A stretch of 64,000 bases of DNA from Novosphingobium beihaiense (GTDB taxonomy: Bacteria > Pseudomonadota > Alphaproteobacteria > Sphingomonadales > Sphingomonadaceae), in the NCBI RefSeq assembly GCF_022832375.1, contig NZ_JALHLG010000035.1, forward strand, positions 1 through 64,000, given 5' to 3'. How positions within the stretch are numbered: position 1 is the first letter of the stretch; the number at the start of each line of letters is the position of its first letter. The notes under the pieces are model-generated. The model made no database searches. It was not told the origin of the DNA and saw only the letters and a program-made list of their open reading frames with translations. Below are positions 1 through 7,780 of this stretch, piece after piece. Made by a program: the position numbers and the translations under genes.

Positions 1-41
1 CCTCCATGGATAATGCTCCATCAAATGCCGGGACCAAACAA

Positions 42-414
42 TTAGTTGCGCGGGGCCCGGAAGCGCGGCATGCGCGTGCCGCGTGCCGCGTGCCGCGTGC
101 CGCGTGCCGCGTGGCGGCGGGGGCAGCGTGCCCTCGAAACGCCGGAACTGCGGCTGGGCAGGGCGGGCACGGTGCCTTGTCGGAAGTGCAGCGGTGTACC
201 GCGCCGGAACGCGCCGGAACGCGGGGTCAGGCGGTAGTAGAAGATGTCGTTGGGTCCAGTAGCCGTAATGGATCGGCCCGTAAAAGCCATCATACCAACC
301 ATAATAGGGATAGCTCGACCATCCCAACGCGACATGGTTGTCGTATCCGTCATAGCAAGCCGAGAGCGAAAGGACGGATGCGGCCAAGCATGTCAGAACC
401 AAGGGGCGTTTCAT
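42..414 (-). pseudogene. Frameshifted small lipoprotein gene
   Basis: An ATG at 414 opens a lipoprotein signal with lipobox LSAC (Cys20), followed by a Tyr/Gly/Trp-rich stretch (YPYYGWYDGFYGPIHYGYW). After that point the sequence typical of this sphingomonad lipoprotein type continues in another frame (GPNDIFYYRL, then RRGTPLHFR). It seems to return to the first frame (QFRRFEGTLPPPP) and end in the second (RGTRMPRF), with the stop at 42. No single frame holds the whole protein, and the first frame stays open to the window edge. The last switch lies in a heptamer tandem repeat whose unit length shifts the frame. I read this as a decayed outer-membrane lipoprotein of unknown function. Sequencing error in a GC-rich tract is the alternative. 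Confidence 0.5.
75..109. repeat. Tandem heptamer CGTGCCG x5
   Basis: Five perfect head-to-tail copies of CGTGCCG, followed by one diverged copy (CGTGGCG) at 110-116. It lies in the 3' part of the broken lipoprotein gene. Copy-number change by slippage would shift the reading frame, because 7 is not a multiple of 3. Confidence 0.9.
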
Positions 415-629
415 AAGCACCTTCGTTATGAATCCCCAATCCCTCCCGTGTCATTCAGCATGAATGGAGGTGAGAGGCTTTGTCGGCGAGCAAGGCGGAA
501 GCTTGCGTGACATTGCCGACATGGCGCCAGCGGCTGAGACGGCGGTCACCGTCTTCCATTTGCCGTAGCCGTTCAGGCAGGTCGCGTCAGTGCGTACCAA
601 ACCGCAGAATCCAAAGACATCCGTTCACA

Positions 630-845
630 GACAATCGGTTATCTGTTCCACCAGTGATTTCAGGCATCCTGCATGCCTTGAAAACAGGCTGTCGCTGGCG
701 TGATGTTCCTGCAGCTTATGGGGCGCTAACAACGATCTACAACCGCTACAAACGCTGGTTTCAGCGGCGTATCTGGCAGAGCTTGTTTGAGAAGATGGCA
801 GCGTTGGGGCCGGCGCCGAGGGAGTTGTCGATCGACAGCATCCCC
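630..845 (+). pseudogene. IS5-family transposase remnant
   Basis: The translation contains the N-terminal signature of IS5-group (DUF4096-type) transposases: VISGILHALKTGCRWRDVP, then a YGALTTIYNRYKRW-like stretch and ELSIDS just before the DDE core. The start is lost, and after about position 845 the frame no longer resembles a transposase. Only about 70 codons of the N-terminal region survive and no inverted repeats were found. The surrounding 415-629 and 846-996 hold no other gene I can support. It marks a past insertion at the left border of the catabolic island. Confidence 0.65.
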
Positions 846-996
846 CTCAACCGCGTCTCGCCGGACACCATATCCACTCAATCGCCGCATCTATTGAGTC
901 GGAATTGCTGTTTGACAGACTGCATAGATGCTGTCGGTGGTGCTACTGGAAGGGGATCGCGCAAGGGGCTTTGCATGTCCGCGACAAACGCCGCTG

Positions 997-1752
997 CTAT
1001 ACTGCCGTATACCCGCCATCCACGAACATCAGGCTCCCCGTCACGAAAGACGACGCATCGGAGAGGAGCCACTTGACCGCCTCGCCCACTTCGCCGGGCA
1101 TGCCCATCCTGCCGATCGGGTGGCGTGTGTGCATGAGGGTTTCGAAGTCTTTCATCCATGGGGCATCGGCGTGCCGCTCGTGCATTGGGGTCTTGATGAC
1201 TCCTGGCATGACCGCATTGACCCGGATTCCGGCCTTGGCATAGTCGAGCGCACCAGCCTTGGTGAGGCCGGACAGGCCGTGCTTGGAGGCCACATATTCA
1301 CATCCGTTCTCGATCGCGACGGCGCCGATGGCGGAGCCGATGTTCACGATCGAGCCGCCGCCGGTTTCCAGCATTGCCCTGATTTCATGCTTCATGCACA
1401 GGAACACGGACGTCAGGTTGACGCGGATGACGCGTTCCCAGGTTTCGAGCTCCAGATCGGCCAGCGGCTTCATGGCTTGCTCGATCCCCGCGCTGTTGAC
1501 GGCGCCATCCAGCCGTCCCGACGTTTTGACAGCCGCCGCGACCAGGTCCTGAACCTGCCTGTCGCTGGTGATGTCGCATGAGATGAAATGGGGGGAACCG
1601 CCAAGCGCATGGAGTTCGTCCAGCAGGCCTTCCTGCGGCGGCGCGATATCGCTCAGCACCACGTTGTGACCGGCGGCGCACAAGACGCGCGCGGCGGCGC
1701 TGCCGATGCCGCCGCATGCGCCGGTGACGATGTAGGTCTTGCTCTCAGTCAT
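997..1752 (-). CDS. SDR family oxidoreductase (SDR1)
   Basis: A classical short-chain dehydrogenase/reductase of 251 residues. It has the nucleotide-binding TGACGGIG near the N-terminus, NSAG in place of the usual NNAG, a catalytic Ser in the SIVNIGS segment, and the YVASK catalytic Tyr/Lys motif. It should oxidise or reduce an alcohol/ketone with NAD(P); the substrate is unknown. The ATG has a good upstream GGGAGAGAG. It lies 49 bp downstream of the GST gene on the same strand, so the two form an operon, which mirrors the SDR-GST pair at 6053-7583. Pairing of SDR with GST in sphingomonads recalls ether-cleaving systems (LigD with LigE/F), but that role is inference only. Confidence 0.9.
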   Translation of the reverse strand: MTESKTYIVTGACGGIGSAAARVLCAAGHNVVLSDIAPPQEGLLDELHALGGSPHFISCDITSDRQVQDLVAAAVKTSGRLDGAVNSAGIEQAMKPLADLELETWERVIRVNLTSVFLCMKHEIRAMLETGGGSIVNIGSAIGAVAIENGCEYVASKHGLSGLTKAGALDYAKAGIRVNAVMPGVIKTPMHERHADAPWMKDFETLMHTRHPIGRMGMPGEVGEAVKWLLSDASSFVTGSLMFVDGGYTAV

Positions 1753-1801
1753 TCTTCTCTCTCCCGGGAGGCAGGTCTCGCGTTTCGTGCCAAGTGCCCG
1801 G

Positions 1802-2530
1802 TCAGTCCTCGCGTACCGCGTTGAACATCCGCTCGCCGAACGTGTTGGACCACTCTTCCTCGTTCAGTTTGGGCTGCGCGTCGTAGTGGCGGCCCGGTCC
1901 CATGTCCGGGCTGTTGAGACTGGCCTGCACGGCGGGGCGCTGCGCGATCGTGCCGAGCCAGCGCCGGGCATTGGGAAAGGGTTCGAGGTCTATCCCGACG
2001 TAGGGGCTGAAGATCTGAACCACTGGCCAGGCGGCGATGTCCGCGATCGAATAAGTGCTGCCCGCAAGGTAGGCATTGCGTTTCAGCCGGTTGTCCAGAA
2101 CCTGCACCAGACGCTTGGACTCATTGACGTAGCGCTGCGTGGAATAGGCGTGGTCTCCGGGCGGGGCGTAGCGCAGGAAGTGTCCGGCCTGCCCCATCAT
2201 CGGGCCTACACCCGCGACCTGCCATGTCAGCCACTGGATCGCCTGCGACCTTTCGCGCCAGTTTTCGGGGAGGAGCTTGCCGGTCTTTTCGGCCAGGTAC
2301 TGGAGGATCGCGCCGCTTTCGAAAACGCTGAAGGGCTCGCCGCCGTCCTGCGGATCATGATCGACGATCCCGGGCAGCTTCACATTGGGATTGACCGCGC
2401 GATAGGCGGGGGCAAGGTGATCGCCCTTGTACAGGTCGTAGCGGATGACCTTGTAGGGCAACCCGAGTTCTTCCAGGGCAATCTTGATTTTCAGGCTGTT
2501 GGGAGACGGTGTGAAATGCAGATCGATCAT
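1802..2530 (-). CDS. Nu-class (YfcG-like) glutathione transferase (GST1)
   Basis: A 242-residue cytosolic glutathione transferase close to E. coli YfcG in layout. The thioredoxin-like N-terminal half begins MIDLHFTPSPNS and includes the glutathione-site ESGAILQYLAEKTG. An all-helical C-terminal half contains GPMMGQAGHFLRYAPPG and the SIADIA N-capping motif. I chose the ATG at 2530 rather than 2551 because AGGGAA precedes it and because the paralogue at 6855 starts the same way (MIDFYF). It is the first gene of a two-gene operon with SDR1. Its promoter region carries the shared palindrome at 2795-2806 with TTGACA 8 nt downstream. It probably conjugates or removes glutathione in the catabolic pathway. 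Confidence 0.9.
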   Translation of the reverse strand: MIDLHFTPSPNSLKIKIALEELGLPYKVIRYDLYKGDHLAPAYRAVNPNVKLPGIVDHDPQDGGEPFSVFESGAILQYLAEKTGKLLPENWRERSQAIQWLTWQVAGVGPMMGQAGHFLRYAPPGDHAYSTQRYVNESKRLVQVLDNRLKRNAYLAGSTYSIADIAAWPVVQIFSPYVGIDLEPFPNARRWLGTIAQRPAVQASLNSPDMGPGRHYDAQPKLNEEEWSNTFGERMFNAVRED

Positions 2531-3012
2531 GATGGTCTGTTCCCTGGGCAATGACAGGAGAAGATCCCGCGGAAGCGGGTGGAGCGAAAATCGTGAGCTG
2601 GGAAAAGGGGCCCGTTCACATCACGGCTTTGCCGCGATGCGTGGGGCAAGGGCCCGTGGGCGGCGATGATGCGATCGCATGGTTTCTCTCCCTCGTTTCT
2701 GCTTCCGGTTCGTCCGGAAGCGGCGGGCCATCGCGGTCCTGCCAATTTTCCGGCAACCCGTACCTTGCTCTCACGGCGCTTGTCAATATAAAGGCAGGAT
2801 ATCCGGTTTATACATCTTAGAACGAAGCCGGGCCGGCCGCCGTCAGTAGGGCATTGGGGAAATGGCGTGCCGGAAACTCCGCAGGGATTGGCGGATCGCC
2901 TGTGCTTGCGGTAGGGGAAGGGGATTTTTCCAGGGTGGAGCAATGGTCATCGCGTGGCGCGCCATGAGGCGGGAGCCGGATCATCAGCCGCCAGCAGTGG
3001 AGTGCCGTTTGA
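2531..3012. other. Intergenic region between GST1 and TetR1
   Basis: About 480 bp with no convincing gene. It carries the promoter of the GST1-SDR1 operon on the minus strand, with the palindromic operator at 2795-2806, and must hold the promoter of the TetR gene starting at 3013. The remainder is GC-rich and shows nothing I recognise. Confidence 0.6.
2781..2806 (-). promoter_or_regulatory. Operator A and -35 box of the GST1-SDR1 operon
   Basis: On the minus strand the palindrome CCGGATATCCTG (2806-2795) is followed after exactly 8 nt by TTGACA (2786-2781), a -35 consensus. The same palindrome-8 nt-TTGAC arrangement occurs at 4487 and 7649. This points to a shared regulator that acts right next to RNA polymerase; one of the two TetR proteins at 3013 and 3731 is the obvious candidate. 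Confidence 0.6.
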
Positions 3013-3723
3013 ATGAGGCGGGTGGATTTGCCTGAGAAAAAGGGCGAGCCGGTGGATCGCAAAGGGGCTGCGGGAACGGTGGCGAAGCCGCGCAGGCAGA
3101 CTCGTGAGGAACGAAGCGCGGCCACGCGCGACAAGCTGCTGAACGGAACCTACCGGCTTTTGCTGAGCGTGGGGCATGCGGGGTTGCGTTCGGCCAATAT
3201 CTCCCAGGAATCGGGTGTGTCGCGAGGCGGCCTGCTGCATCATTTCGCGTCCAAGGAACTGCTGATCGCGGCCGTTTACGAATGGACGGTGCAGCGGCTT
3301 GAAGATGAAAGCTGGCAGCGGATCGAGGCGGCAGGGGACGAGGAACTGCTTGAAGCCATCATTGCCGATGCGCGTCAGCGCTTTTTCAGCGATTCCTTCA
3401 AGGTGATCCTCGATATTCTGGTGGCTTCCAGTGAAGAGGAGCCGCTGGCGGAAACGCTGAAGACGCAGGCCGACGGCGAGCGGGCTCCGGCTCGTGAGGG
3501 CTGGGCGGCCCGTCTGGCGGCAGCAGGCGTTGAGCCCGAGCTGGCCGGTCAGGTAGCCTCGTTCCTGTGGAATACCGTGAAGGGCCTTGCTGTCCGTTCG
3601 TTCGTCAACGACGATCAAGAGCATACCGAGCGGGTTATCGCTCTCGCCCATGACCTTGCGGCCAGACGCTGCAATTTGCCCGGGCGCAAGAAGGCTGCGC
3701 CAGCGGAGGATCAGCTATCCTAG
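3013..3723 (+). CDS. TetR family transcriptional regulator (TetR1)
   Basis: A 236-residue TetR-type regulator with a long basic N-terminal extension (about 30 residues). The helix-turn-helix ends in VSRGGLLHHFASKELL (around residues 68-83), followed by an all-helical ligand/dimer domain. It resembles the convergent neighbour at 3731, sharing VSRGG-HHFA-K and a similar C-terminal layout, so the two look like paralogues. Transcription runs away from the GST1-SDR1 operon. It is a candidate regulator of the palindrome regulon described for 2795, 4487, 7649, 13678 and 15013. The effector is unknown. A weak GGAG lies 11 nt upstream of the ATG. Confidence 0.88.
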   Translation: MRRVDLPEKKGEPVDRKGAAGTVAKPRRQTREERSAATRDKLLNGTYRLLLSVGHAGLRSANISQESGVSRGGLLHHFASKELLIAAVYEWTVQRLEDESWQRIEAAGDEELLEAIIADARQRFFSDSFKVILDILVASSEEEPLAETLKTQADGERAPAREGWAARLAAAGVEPELAGQVASFLWNTVKGLAVRSFVNDDQEHTERVIALAHDLAARRCNLPGRKKAAPAEDQLS

Positions 3724-3730
3724 CTGCCGG

Positions 3731-4396
3731 CTATTGGGGGACTGGCGCGGCCTTCTCATCCGAGCGCAGGTAGCCGTTCAGGAGATCGATCGTCAGGTCC
3801 AGGATGTCGTCGGTGCCGCCCGGGTCGCCGCCGATGCGGCGCTGTACGGAGATCCCGCGCTGCACGCTCCACAAGAGCCAGAACGCATCTTCGGCCTTTT
3901 TGCGGTCCGTGCCGCCCTCGGTCAGCCTGTCGATCCACGCGGATTCGATCGGTTTGCGGCTTCTGGCGGAAATCGTGCGGATCCTGTCGGCGAAATGCTC
4001 CGATTCTCCGGCGGAGATGAGCATGTTGAGGCTGACCTTGTAGAGATCGCTGGCCAGGAAGGCATCGATGTGCGCGGCGCCGTGGCGCAGAAGGTCCTCG
4101 GTGCCCGCGTTGCCCGCCTCGCTCTCGGCCAGATCGACTTCGCTTTGGAAAACGCGTTCGATGGCCGCTTCGATAAGGTCGTTCTTGGTCGCGAAATGGT
4201 GCGTCTGCCCGCCGCGCGAAACGCCCGCCAGCTTGGCCGCATCGGCGATCCGGAAGCGGGAATAGCCGCGTTCGAGCAGCAACTCGATCGCCGCGTCGAG
4301 CAGGCGGCCCGAGGTTTCCGTGCGCCGCTCTTCCTGGGTCCGCCGCTTGCGCCGTGCGGGCTTGTCAGCAGCGCGTTGATCGGGAGATGCGCTCAT
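3731..4396 (-). CDS. TetR family transcriptional regulator (TetR2)
   Basis: A TetR-type regulator of 221 residues from the ATG at 4396. The N-terminus is basic (KPARRKRRTQEERR), the HTH ends VSRGGQTHHFATKNDLI, and an effector domain follows. The frame is open to 4474, but the start at 4396 is preferred because GAAGG lies 7 nt upstream. It is divergent from the BKACE operon at 4598, with operator B (4487-4498) between them, a usual arrangement for an autoregulated TetR repressor. It converges on TetR1 with only 7 bp between the two stop codons. Operator ownership between the two paralogues cannot be decided from sequence. Confidence 0.88.
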   Translation of the reverse strand: MSASPDQRAADKPARRKRRTQEERRTETSGRLLDAAIELLLERGYSRFRIADAAKLAGVSRGGQTHHFATKNDLIEAAIERVFQSEVDLAESEAGNAGTEDLLRHGAAHIDAFLASDLYKVSLNMLISAGESEHFADRIRTISARSRKPIESAWIDRLTEGGTDRKKAEDAFWLLWSVQRGISVQRRIGGDPGGTDDILDLTIDLLNGYLRSDEKAAPVPQ

Positions 4397-4486
4397 CCAT
4401 CGGCCTTCAAAGCTTGAGTTCTCGTCATCTGCACCCCGCCTATGGCCTTCCATGCGTTTGCGCAAGCGCGCCATGTAATTTTAAAA

Positions 4487-4535
4487 CAGGACATCCTGCC
4501 GATAAGTTGACTTGATCCCGCCCTTCGCTTAGGTC
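4487..4535 (+). promoter_or_regulatory. Operator B with promoter of the BKACE1 operon
   Basis: The near-perfect palindrome CAGGACATCCTG (4487-4498) is followed after 8 nt by TTGACT (4507-4512). A 17-nt spacer then leads to TAGGTC (4530-4535) as a possible -10. This is the best formed of the five sites and lies between TetR2 and BKACE1. It is the most natural place for autoregulation by TetR2 together with control of the downstream operon. Confidence 0.6.
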
Positions 4536-4597
4536 TGTGGGCAACGGGCGGGACTCGATTCCACAGCCTGGCAAGAACAGCGGATTGAGGGAGAAGG

Positions 4598-5524
4598 ATG
4601 TCGAAAGTCATTATCAGCTGTGCGGTCACCGGCAGCGTGCATACACCCAGCATGTCCCCGCATTTGCCGGTCACGCCCGATGAGATCGCGAGCGAAGCGA
4701 TCGGCGCGGCAGAAGCGGGCGCGGCCGTGCTGCACTTGCATGCGCGTGATCCAGAAACGGGCAAGCCGAGCCCTGACCCTGACTTGTTCATGCAGTTCCT
4801 GCCGCGCATCAAGCAAGCAACCGATGCCGTGCTCAATATCACAACGGGCGGCGGACAGGGCATGGCCATGGAAGAGCGGCTTGCCGCCGCGCTGAGGGCC
4901 GGGCCGGAGCTGGCCTCGCTCAACATGGGTTCGATCAATTTCGGGCTCTATCCGATGCTGCAGCGCTACAAGCAGTTCCAGTACGACTGGGAGCCGCAAT
5001 ATCTGGAAGCATCGCGCGACTTCATTTTCCGCAACACCTTCGGCGATATTGAGTATATCCTGGAAACGCTGGGCAAAGGGCATGGCACCAAGTTCGAGTT
5101 TGAATGCTACGACACGGGGCACCTCTACAATCTGGCGCATTTCCTGGACCGCAAACTGGTGACGCCGCCGCTGTTCGTGCAGTCGATCTTCGGGCTGCTG
5201 GGCGGCACCGGGGCCGACACCGAAAACCTGATGCATGCCAAGCGGCTGGCGGACCGGCTGTTCGGCGATGACTACCGCTGGTCGGTCATGGCCGCAGGCC
5301 GCCATCAGATGCCGTTCGTGACGATGGGCGCGATCAATGGCGGCAACGTCCGGGTGGGGCTGGAAGATTCGCTCTACGCGGGGCGCGGGCGTCTGGCGTC
5401 TTCGAATGCGGAGCAGGTGAGGATGATACGCTCTGTTCTGGAATCCCTGTCGATGGAGATCGCAACGCCGGCCGAAGCGCGGGATATTCTGGCGCTGAAA
5501 GGCGGCGACAACGTGGCTTTCTAA
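4598..5524 (+). CDS. BKACE family (DUF849) beta-keto acid cleavage enzyme
   Basis: A 308-residue TIM-barrel protein of the beta-keto acid cleavage enzyme family, whose best-known member is 3-keto-5-aminohexanoate cleavage enzyme. These enzymes condense a beta-keto acid with acetyl-CoA to give an acyl-CoA and acetoacetate, using zinc. The zinc motif HLHARDP (His46, His48) is intact, as is the C-terminal VRVGLEDSLY segment carrying a conserved Glu. The start has a strong GGGAGAAGG. It is the first gene of an operon with the EthD protein, SDR2 and GST2, under operator B. The keto-acid substrate is not predictable, but the protein gives the island a C-C cleavage step. Confidence 0.9.
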   Translation: MSKVIISCAVTGSVHTPSMSPHLPVTPDEIASEAIGAAEAGAAVLHLHARDPETGKPSPDPDLFMQFLPRIKQATDAVLNITTGGGQGMAMEERLAAALRAGPELASLNMGSINFGLYPMLQRYKQFQYDWEPQYLEASRDFIFRNTFGDIEYILETLGKGHGTKFEFECYDTGHLYNLAHFLDRKLVTPPLFVQSIFGLLGGTGADTENLMHAKRLADRLFGDDYRWSVMAAGRHQMPFVTMGAINGGNVRVGLEDSLYAGRGRLASSNAEQVRMIRSVLESLSMEIATPAEARDILALKGGDNVAF

Positions 5525-5622
5525 GGCACTGCCCCCGGGCCTGTGCCGCTAAGCCTGACCGGGCTGCAATAAACAGAGTTGGGCAGCATGCTGACCCATC
5601 GGAAAATCGGGAGAACGGAACA

Positions 5623-5985
5623 ATGATCAAGGCCATTGCGCTTGGCAAACGAAAGCCGGGGACCTCGTTCGAGGCTTTCGTCGAGTACTACAAGACCAGG
5701 CATTCCAAGCTGGGCGAGAAAGTGATGAAGCGGGCCGGAGCGAGCCGTTACATCCGGCACTATGTCGTTCCGGCAGTCAGCGGCCTTCACGAGGAGGCGG
5801 CGGAATCCGATTTCGATGTCGTCACCGAGTTCTGGTTCCCGGACATGGCGAGTTTCCAGGAATGCTTTGCGATCGCGGGCGGCGAGATGCGGGACGAATT
5901 CGCCGAGGACGAAGCGAGGTTCGCGGACAGGTCCGCCATCCGCTTGTTTCTGCAGGTGGAGGAGGACGAGTCCGACCTTTCCTGA
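5623..5985 (+). CDS. EthD-domain protein
   Basis: A 120-residue protein of the EthD / dimeric alpha-beta-barrel type: an N-terminal beta strand (MIKAIALGKRKPG), then the typical FEAFVEYYKTRHSKLG helix, a central strand and a FWFPDMASFQECF segment. Such proteins bind or act on small hydrophobic catabolic intermediates (EthD itself is needed for ethyl tert-butyl ether degradation), but no catalytic residues can be named here. GGGAGAAC precedes the ATG. It sits 98 bp after BKACE1 and 67 bp before SDR2 on the same strand, so it is an operon member. Confidence 0.8.
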   Translation: MIKAIALGKRKPGTSFEAFVEYYKTRHSKLGEKVMKRAGASRYIRHYVVPAVSGLHEEAAESDFDVVTEFWFPDMASFQECFAIAGGEMRDEFAEDEARFADRSAIRLFLQVEEDESDLS

Positions 5986-6052
5986 GCAGGAAGGGGGAAC
6001 GCGGCTGCTTGGCCAGGCTGCGCAAGATAGCCTGACGTTTGGGAGAAGACTG

Positions 6053-6808
6053 TTGGGAAAGTTGGAAGGCAAAGTCGCCATTGTTACGGGCGGCAACATG
6101 GGTATCGGCGCCGCCGCATCCCGCCTGTTCGCGCAGGAAGGGGCCAGTGTCGTTCTGGCGGCGCGACGGGTCGAGGAAGGGGAGGCTGTGGCCGAAAGCA
6201 TCCGGGCCGCTGGCGGCAAGGCCATCTTCGTGCCCACCGATGTGTCCAGGGCCAGCGACTGCCGCAACCTTGTGGCACGCACGGTAGCCGAATTCGGCAA
6301 GCTCGACATCGCTTTCAACAATGCCGGGGTGGAGCAGGTCGGCAAGACTATCCTCGAACTTGAAGAAGAGGAATTCGATCACACCATCGCCGTCAATCTG
6401 AAGGGCGTGTTCCTGTGTATGAAGAGCCAGATCCCCGAGATGCTCAAGGCTGGCGGCGGATCGATCGTCAATACGTCCTCGCTGGCCACGATCGTCACGA
6501 AGCCGGGGCTCTCGGGCTACGGCGCCTCCAAGTTTGGCGTGATCGGGCTGACCAGGTTTGGCGCGGTGGAATACGCGAAGGACAACATCCGGGTGAATGC
6601 CCTGGTGCCGGGGGCGACGCGGACCGAGATGTTCTCCCGCTGGCTCGATATTCCCGGCGTTGAAGAGGAGATCCTGGCCGGGCAGCCCAATGGCCGCTTT
6701 GCCGATCCGATGGAACTGGCGAAAGCCGCCCTGTTTCTTGCCAGCGACGACGCCTCGTTCGTTTCCGGCCATGCGATGGTCGTGGACGGGGCGGCTGCCT
6801 TGCCGTGA
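6053..6808 (+). CDS. SDR family oxidoreductase (SDR2)
   Basis: A 251-residue short-chain dehydrogenase. I place the start at the TTG at 6053 because GGGAGAAG lies just upstream and because this gives the standard SDR N-terminus (LEGKVAIVTGG). Motifs: TGGNMGIG, NNAG, the Ser of SIVNTSS, and the catalytic YGASK. It resembles SDR1 at 997, with a shared GVEQ/GIEQ after NNAG and FLCMK later, and like SDR1 it is paired with a YfcG-type GST. It is the third gene of the BKACE1 operon. It should interconvert an alcohol and a ketone on the pathway. Confidence 0.9.
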   Translation: MGKLEGKVAIVTGGNMGIGAAASRLFAQEGASVVLAARRVEEGEAVAESIRAAGGKAIFVPTDVSRASDCRNLVARTVAEFGKLDIAFNNAGVEQVGKTILELEEEEFDHTIAVNLKGVFLCMKSQIPEMLKAGGGSIVNTSSLATIVTKPGLSGYGASKFGVIGLTRFGAVEYAKDNIRVNALVPGATRTEMFSRWLDIPGVEEEILAGQPNGRFADPMELAKAALFLASDDASFVSGHAMVVDGAAALP

Positions 6809-6854
6809 AGGCGTTTGCCACTCCGCCGTTTCAGACCAGTCAAAGGACAAATCC

Positions 6855-7583
6855 ATGATTGATTTCTACTTCGCGCAGACGCCCAACGCGGCCAAGATCC
6901 TGATCGCGCTCAAGGAACTGGATCTGCCGTACAAGGTGATCCGTTACGATCTCTATCAGGGCGAGCATCTCAACGCCGATTTCCGGAAGATCAATCCCAA
7001 CCTGAAGATCCCGGCGATCGTCGATACCGCGCCTCTGGATGGCGGGGAGCCGCTGCCGGTGTTCGAAACCGGGGCGATCCTGACGTATCTGGCCGAACGT
7101 TGCGGGGCTCTGATCCCGGAAGATCCGCGCGGCCGGATCGCGGCGTTCCAGTGGCTGGCCTGGCAGATTTCGGGGCTGGGGCCGTTCATGGGGCAGGCCG
7201 CGCACTTCCTGCGCTATGCGCCTCCCGGGCCGCACGAATATTCGCGCAACCGCTATGTGAACGAGTCGGTGCGGCTGCTGCATGTCATGGACTACCGGCT
7301 CAAGCGCGTGCCCTATCTTGCGGGCGAAGAGTATTCGATCGCGGACATCGCCTGCTTCCCGGTTATCCATTACTTCGGGCAGTACTTCGAGTTCGATTTC
7401 CTGTCGCTGGCGGCAGTGCGGCGCTGGTACGAGACGCTGCTGGCACGGCCGGGCGTGAAGGCGGCTATCGACAGTCCGGAAATGGACCCGGGCCGCTACT
7501 ATGACACGGCGCCGGTGCTGACTGAGGACGAATGGTCGAACGTGTTCGGCGAGCGCATGCTGCAGGCATCGGCTGCGGACTAG
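6855..7583 (+). CDS. Nu-class (YfcG-like) glutathione transferase (GST2)
   Basis: A 242-residue glutathione transferase, clearly a paralogue of GST1 at 1802: the two share the start MID-F, the LPYKVIRYDLY segment, ETGAIL-YLAE, GQA-HFLRYAPPG and the C-terminal EWSN-FGERM. The ATG at 6855 has AAAGGAC upstream. It directly follows SDR2 (46 bp), giving a second SDR-GST module in opposite orientation to the first. The glutathione-binding Thr/Ser region reads AQTPNAAK here and TPSPNSLK in GST1, which suggests the copies have diverged in substrate. Confidence 0.9.
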   Translation: MIDFYFAQTPNAAKILIALKELDLPYKVIRYDLYQGEHLNADFRKINPNLKIPAIVDTAPLDGGEPLPVFETGAILTYLAERCGALIPEDPRGRIAAFQWLAWQISGLGPFMGQAAHFLRYAPPGPHEYSRNRYVNESVRLLHVMDYRLKRVPYLAGEEYSIADIACFPVIHYFGQYFEFDFLSLAAVRRWYETLLARPGVKAAIDSPEMDPGRYYDTAPVLTEDEWSNVFGERMLQASAAD

Positions 7584-7648
7584 GGAGAGGGCGCAGGCAA
7601 TCTGTCTTTCCTTTGCCGTGTTCCCGTTCTTGGCGCTAAATAAAAAGA

Positions 7649-7674
7649 CAGGATGTCCGGCTAATATATTGACA
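7649..7674 (+). promoter_or_regulatory. Operator C and -35 box of the SDR3-TonB operon
   Basis: CAGGATGTCCGG (7649-7660), then 8 nt, then TTGACA (7669-7674). This is the same architecture as operators A and B. It lies about 110 bp before the SDR3 start and is the only regulatory signal seen for the SDR3-TonB receptor unit. Confidence 0.6.
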
Positions 7675-7780
7675 TCGAAACAGGCAGGGATCATGAAACT
7701 GGCAACGAAAACGCACGCGCTGAAAGTGACGTGACGCCGCCGGTTTCAGGACCCGCGAAGGAAGAAGAGGGAGGATCCGA

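Noticed and set aside
75..116. Short regularly spaced repeats as a possible CRISPR array
   Set aside because: Units are 7 bp and directly adjacent with no spacers, so this is a simple tandem repeat.
2527..2943. Open frames in the GST1-TetR1 gap
   Set aside because: No start context, no homology and overlap with the operator-promoter region.
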